From Helichrysum umbraculigerum (lineage: Eukaryota > Streptophyta > Magnoliopsida > Asterales > Asteraceae), in NCBI GenBank assembly GCA_949592205.1, contig CATIUR010000003.1:160445759-160509758 (forward strand): 64,000 bases of DNA, written 5' to 3'. Position numbers and translations under genes: made by a program. This document shows, in pieces, positions 58,697 to 64,000 of this stretch. Position 1 is the first letter of the stretch. Every line of letters starts with the position of its first letter. The notes beneath the pieces were generated by a model. It ran no database searches and was not told the origin of the DNA. It was given only the letters and a program-made list of their open reading frames with translations.

Positions 58697-59756
58697 TGTA
58701 ACACCCTCAAATTTCAGGTCGCGGAAGCAGTCGAGTCGGGTGTTACTAAATCAAATATCACAAGCACAAAGATATATAATGAACGACTCTAAATGAGACG
58801 TTGAAAATATTTATACATTTACCAAATAAAACGTTTACAAAGTTAATAGTGGTTTTCAATTACATAAATTGAAATACAAAAGTAAATGCAGAGTTGTCCC
58901 AAAGTTTGAAAACATTCGACTCGAGCTAGCATAGCTTGTAGTGGTCCTAATCCTGCTGGCCACCTGAGAATACATACTAAAACAGGTCAGCTATAAAGCT
59001 GGTGAGTTCACAGAGTGTTTAATATGAAATCGTGTGATAATACCATCCGTATTATAAAAAGCGGTTATCCACCGTGTATTTAGATTAAATGAGTTTGCAA
59101 AGACATTACAAAAGTTATATATCGGGGTGTAGGTTACCCTAACCATATGATTTACTAGTTAGTGGAGTTTAGTATGCATCGGCTATTAGTCTTTACATAG
59201 AGGTACTGGTTCCTAGAATCCGGTCATCTACCAATGTGGGAACCACAACCTATGTTGATTGTTTAATAAGTATCCCGAGTCCCAATAATCCATCGGATTA
59301 TCCTGCAAGTATATAAGTAATGAAAGTAGCACTACGTGCATACTTTATGTTCAAGAGCACCACGTGCTTAAACTAGATACACAATGAAGCAACCCGTGCT
59401 TAGGTTCAAAAGTAACGAGGCACTACGTGCCTGATGTGTGTAATAGGTATGCATATGTATGGAGCACCACGTGCTTAGCAATGTAGTAATGTATACATCA
59501 ACATGTATAGGTAATCAGTAGTAGCACCACGTGCCAAGTAGTGGTTCAGCGAACCCGGAAGTAGCACAACGTGCCAAGTAGTGGTTCAACGAACCCGGAA
59601 GTAGCACAACGTGCCCGGAAGTAGCGCAACGCGCCCAGTGATGGCCTTACAGGCTCTGCAGTAGCATAACATGCCTACTGTATGTTCAAATGAAGCATTA
59701 CATGCTTGTTTAACGTTAATGAAGCACTACGTGCTTAATGGCGTAAATAGGGTGTG

Positions 59757-59787
<31 letters not shown>

Positions 59788-61966
59788 AATCGAAGCACCG
59801 CGTGCTTGTTAGTGTAAGCGTGTGTACATCATCATGTACATGTAATCAGAAGTAGCACCACGTGCTAAGTAGTGGTTCAACGAACCCGGAAGTAGCACAA
59901 CGTGCCCGGAAGTAGCGCAACGTGCCCAGTGATGGCCCCACGGGCTCGGTAGTAGCACAACGTGCTAAACAGTTTATGTATGCATAAATTAGTGTAAGCT
60001 ATCTACAGATAATCACTACACTCAATTTATGTGTGTTTATTACTCTACGGTAATGTTGAAGGTGTAATCTAACAATCTACACCTTTGAATAAAGTTTAGT
60101 GTTCACAATGTATCTAAGTGTGATTAATCATCACCTAGATGATGGGTGTAGCATGTGAAGTCCAAATGTGTATAAATGTCACCTAGTCATTCAGAATAGT
60201 AATTAATACCTAAGTATGTCATTACATCACTTAGTTGTCGAAGAGTACCTGTAGTACGTAAATAATGTATGCTATCATTTGGTTTCATGAATCGTGTCAC
60301 GACTAGTGAGCATGGTCTCCATGTTGTGTTTCCCGAGTAAACTAACCAAGTCTAGTAATAATGCCTCGTCGATGTGACAAGTGTTTAAATAGTGTTACTT
60401 GTATAATTTTAGTTGTTGTCTAGCTAAGGCACACTTAGTTTGCATATTATGTACGGTTGTCTCAAGGGCGTTGGAGTCTAATATGTCATTTGCAAACATT
60501 TGTAAAGCAGTTGTAAGTTCGTTTATCAATGAAAAGTAAGTAAATCATAAGTATGTATCTCCCCCAAAATCAGTGAAAACAGTAAAAAGGAGGGGCTATG
60601 AACTCACCTTGGAGCTAGCGTCCTAATACAGCGAGTCGTACCACTGAGAATCTCCTAGTGTCCTAAACACGTGAGATTTCGTATAAGTGAGTGGACGTTT
60701 AAGTAAAACAATCCAATTTGTTGTTCGTTCGGTTAATTTGTACTCAATGTGTTTGTTATATATTTGCGTTTGAATTTCGTAAAGAAATTGCGTGTCGTTT
60801 GTCTCGTATTGAAATTATATTTAGAAAATATAATTAAAGTGTATATAAACGTGTCTCGGTTCATATATAAGTTGCGTATATGTTTTCGGATAAGTTTCGT
60901 ACTTTAAAAGTGAATTTTTAGTTCAAAAACTGATAATAGCGACACTTCATGCGTCACTGGTTGATTTTGGGCGTCACTAGGCTAGTGACTCAAAAGTTAG
61001 GAAAATTCAGCATTTTAGCGACACTTCAATAGTGTCGCTATAGGGTTAGTGACGCACATAGCGTCACTTCTCAAGTGACGCAGGAGGTTTAGTGACGGGG
61101 TTTAGCGACACTGAGCTAGTGCCGCTGTTGCTGTTTTGGGTCATGCCCGCCGGGCATCAGGTATACCCGCCGGGTATCCCTGTCTGCCACCAGATCTGCT
61201 CGCGAACAATTAAAGATCGAGCCCCAAAAACGTGTTTTTACTACAAATCCGCTTATATGATGATGATATATGATAAAGTAAGTGATAATAACGTAAAAAC
61301 AAGTAAAGATTCGAGTGTTTTCATACCGATTGGGTTTAGATCCGAAAATGGGTTTTGACGATGAAGATGATGATGCGGATGGATGATGATGCTATTGATG
61401 ATGTTGTTGTTGTTAGTGGCGGCGGCGGTGGGTGGTTCCGGCGGTGGTGGCAGCGGCGGTGGTGGTAGGTGGTTGTTAGATGGTGATGAAAGGGTTTTTA
61501 GAGAGAGAGAGGGTAGAGAGAAAATGAAAATAGAGAGAGAAGTGAGATGGTGAAAATGAGAAAGAAGTGGGGAGGGGATTGGGTTTTTGTCAAACTCAGT
61601 TCCCTCTTTCGTACACTGTGGTCTTCAACCGCAGTACAAAATGCCCGTGTTTAATTTGTCCGACGAAATTTAAAATAACATTTTAAATTCTAAACATTGA
61701 TTTATATTCTTACGAACTGTTTTTGAGTGAAAGTATTTTATAAAAATACTATCTTTAAACAAAAGTTTAATTGTTTGATTATTCGAGCGGTCTCGGATAT
61801 TTAAAATGCGTTTTAAATCAAAACGACTTACGTTTTCGAATCTATGATTTTGTTTATATTATTTTGTAAATATCTTTGTTGAAAAATATTTCACTTGAAC
61901 CTAAAAATGTAATTATTCGAAATTTAAAGTTGGCGTGAAATTTGATTTTTTTGACGAGGTGTTACA
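58697..61966 (-). repeat. Right LTR of element D (5' LTR in element sense)
   Basis: 3270 bases, nearly identical to the left LTR. Hairpin CAGCTATAAAGCTG is at 58988-59001, the dyad array at 59320-59965, the splice donor at 60608/60607, the inverted-repeat cluster at 60936-61125 and the palindrome pair at 61143-61177. It lacks 17 bases present in the other copy near 60834. Confidence 0.96.
59320..59965. repeat. Array of short dyads, right LTR of element D
   Basis: Same array as 52940-53570, with a few changed units (for example CACTACGTG against CACTCCGTG near 59420, and CAACGTGCC against CAACGCGCC near 59915). Confidence 0.9.
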
Positions 61967-61971
61967 ATCAG
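61967..61971. repeat. Target-site duplication ATCAG, right side of element D
   Basis: Matches 52296-52300. Confidence 0.95.
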
Positions 61972-63762
61972 TATCCTATAAGTTATTCGTATGAATGTCA
62001 GTAGCCCATAGGTTATTCGTAGGAATGTCATTATCCTATTAGTTACTCGGTGGATCCATGTCAGTAGGACCCAGTGCCCATGTCAGTAGGGACTTTTCAA
62101 CAGTAGGGAGTATCAGTGTCCCCTGATCCATGTCAGTAGGATCTTGTGCCCATGTCAGTAGGGACTTTTATTCAACAAGTATAGTGGATCCATGTCAGTA
62201 GGATCCGGTCCATGTCAGAAGGACTCTTCAGTTACCCAATCAGTTTGGTAAAGCGTTGCTGGTCGTTCTCCAGCATTTCCAAAACAAGTTTAGTACGTTT
62301 ACAATTTTGTAGTGTGAAAACGTTGTTTCGCAAACATCGGTTTGTGTAATAGTTTAACAGTTCAGTGTACTCTAATCGTTCGAGTAAAACGTGTGTACAA
62401 TCATGTATGTAAAAGCGTTTGACTATGTTTTCCACCCCTGTTCTGTGACACCACGCAATTTCGATACAATTACGTACACTAAACACTTGCATTTTTAGGT
62501 TAATTCCCTACTTAAGTGAATTCACAACTATTTTAGAGGTAAGTCTAGCAAGGCCCAACTAGTTAATACGTGTAGTATTATACATTTCGTAATTAGTTGT
62601 AATTACGTACAAAACATTTGGAACAAACTCTACAAAAATATACGACGTTGGTGAAAACATTTCTATAAATAACTTAAATCTATTTTTAGTAGTTATTTAT
62701 TCTATATTATTATTTTAATATAATAATACACGAAAAACCTATACGTTTTGGTTAAAACGTCTATAACTCAACGAAAATGCGCGAATCAAATTCGACAACC
62801 AAACGAAAGTCAATAAATATTTTGACAAATCAAAATAAAGTATTTAAACAATACTTCAATGGAAAATAATCCCAAATATATTACGAATTAAAACAACACA
62901 AGAAAACGTTACGCGATTTAACCGAATAACGAAACGAACGAGTAAACGAACACAGCACGCAACACAGTCTGGAACTGTGTTGAAAACATTTCAGCCCCCC
63001 TATGGGCCCCCCCACCACCTCACTCACCCAATACTTGAACATGCAATCCCTTTTCCTCTTACCCATACATGCATTCATCATTCTCACTTCACACTTCACA
63101 CTTCCCATTTTCTTTTCTCTCAAACTCTCTCTCTCACTTGAAGAACTGAAATAATCAGCCTTCTTCCACCACCACATCCCCACCAATAAACACCACAAAC
63201 CACCATAGCACCACCACTTGATCCTTCATCCATTTGCAAAGGTTTTTCAAGAAAAGCAAGTCTTAAGATTATCACATCTCATCTCTGCCATCCAACCTCT
63301 TAAATCTCATTGTGAGAACTCTTTCTACTTCTTAATACACATATTAACATGTTATGAGGTTCACTCAACAAGTGTATTAACCAAACCATGCTTAAAAATC
63401 GTTTTTCTTAATTCAAAGTTCATGAAAAAGTCGATTTTACATTCTGACCAGAAAGTTTCACTTAATTCCACGAATTTTATAAAATTCATTTCTTCATTAA
63501 AATGGACGTTTTTATAGTCAAAAATTAAGCTCAAGAAATAAGCTTTCCAACCCCACAAACCCCATATTTTTCTGAGTTCGTTTGATATTTTTAATAATTT
63601 TTGTAAGGAGACATAGACAATCTGTCTAGTGAAGTCAGAAACTTTAGTCATATAGTTTTGGCCATATCTCTAGTTATACAACTCCAAATGACTTGAAACC
63701 ACAGCCAAAAGTTCACAAATTTAGTTATCTACAAATGTTGTACTGATCACTTTTCTCTAAAA
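61972..63762 (-). repeat. LTR C, right segment
   Basis: It continues the repeat array of 52108-52300 (61972-62235: TAGGA/TCCTA, then GATCC-ATGTCAGTA-GGATC and CCC-ATGTCAGTA-GGG units). The rest is AT-rich LTR sequence with a TACGACGTTGGTGAAAAC block (62641-62658) that matches LTRs A and B. A CT-rich stretch lies at 63110-63140. LTR E interrupts it at 63763. No gene is supported. Confidence 0.7.
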
Positions 63763-64000
63763 TGTGACACCCCCAATTTCGGGTTGCGGAAGCGGTCGGG
63801 TCGGGGCGTCACTAATCAAATATCAAGCACCAAGATTACAAGCAAACGACTCTACATGAGACGTTTATAATATATTACAAAAGTAGTACATTGTTTTGAA
63901 GTTATAAGTTTACAAAGATAGCGAGTTCGCAATTGATTTTGAAGATTTTAATACATAACCATTAATACAAAAGATGATGCTAGAAAATCTTCATATTTAA
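63763..64000 (-). repeat. LTR E, start of another inserted Ty3 LTR, cut by the window edge
   Basis: It begins TGTGACACCCCCAATTTCGG followed by GCGGAAGC, the same family of LTR end as A. No primer site lies on its left, so in element sense it is a 3' LTR or a solo LTR. Confidence 0.75.

Larger units (their letters stand above)
52301..61966 (-). mobile_element. Element D: young gag-only (TR-GAG-type) LTR retrotransposon
   Basis: 9.67 kb with two 3.3 kb LTRs flanked by ATCAG duplications. The internal region is only 3.1 kb: initiator-Met primer site, leader, a complete gag ORF and a polypurine tract. There is no protease, RT, RNase H or integrase sequence. By eye the LTRs differ at about 15 single bases plus one 17-base deletion in the right LTR, so it moved recently. 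It must have used enzymes from another element in trans. Confidence 0.95.

Noticed and set aside
63361..63651. 96-codon minus-strand ORF
   Set aside because: Low-complexity AT-rich LTR sequence without family resemblance.

Overview
This window is plant nuclear DNA. Evidence: spliced genes with AT-rich introns, chloroplast and Golgi housekeeping genes, a meiotic recombinase, long-LTR Ty3 retrotransposons primed by initiator Met-tRNA, and Stowaway, hAT and Helitron-like elements. A eudicot is likely, possibly an asterid such as a composite, but nothing here fixes the species. About half of the window is retrotransposon.

Layout from left to right. 1-8130: right part of an old minus-strand Ty3 element (A), with broken gag-pol, a sense-strand accessory ORF before gag, and one 3.1 kb LTR. 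8131-11734: DNA-transposon debris. 11735-14134 (+): TSJT1/aluminium-induced-type protein. 14566-17807 (-): complete 15-exon DMC1 whose last intron looks U12-type (AT-AC). 18180-18930: fold-back element with telomere-like repeats at its centre. 19882-21528 (-): PSB27-H2/LPA19-like photosystem II assembly factor. 22636-23952: Helitron candidate. 24023-34396 (+): a complete, very young Tekay-like element (B) with one uninterrupted 1473-codon gag-pol and matching CTATT target duplications. 35592-43201 (-): XS-domain RNA-binding-type protein with two long introns. 44354-46787 (+): PsbP-domain lumen protein that seems to need a 7-nt microexon. 47412-49854 (-): ECHIDNA/TVP23. 51255-64000: a stack of nested insertions. 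A DNA transposon end is cut by LTR C (from 51659). LTR C is cut by the young, pol-less, gag-only element D (52301-61966, ATCAG duplications) and again by LTR E (from 63763).

The host genes are unrelated single-copy genes and not an operon. Two pairs converge (TSJT1/DMC1 and PsbP/ECHIDNA) and one diverges (XS/PsbP).

The most unusual structure lies in the retrotransposon LTRs and leaders. Families A, C and D carry arrays of short inverted repeats whose two arms change together from unit to unit. A separate small hairpin with compensated stem changes sits at the same LTR position in A, B, C and D. A strong splice donor in the LTR, paired with an acceptor a few bases before the gag start codon, recurs in A, B and D and suggests spliced gag mRNAs. 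These are readings by eye: no folding, alignment or database search was run.
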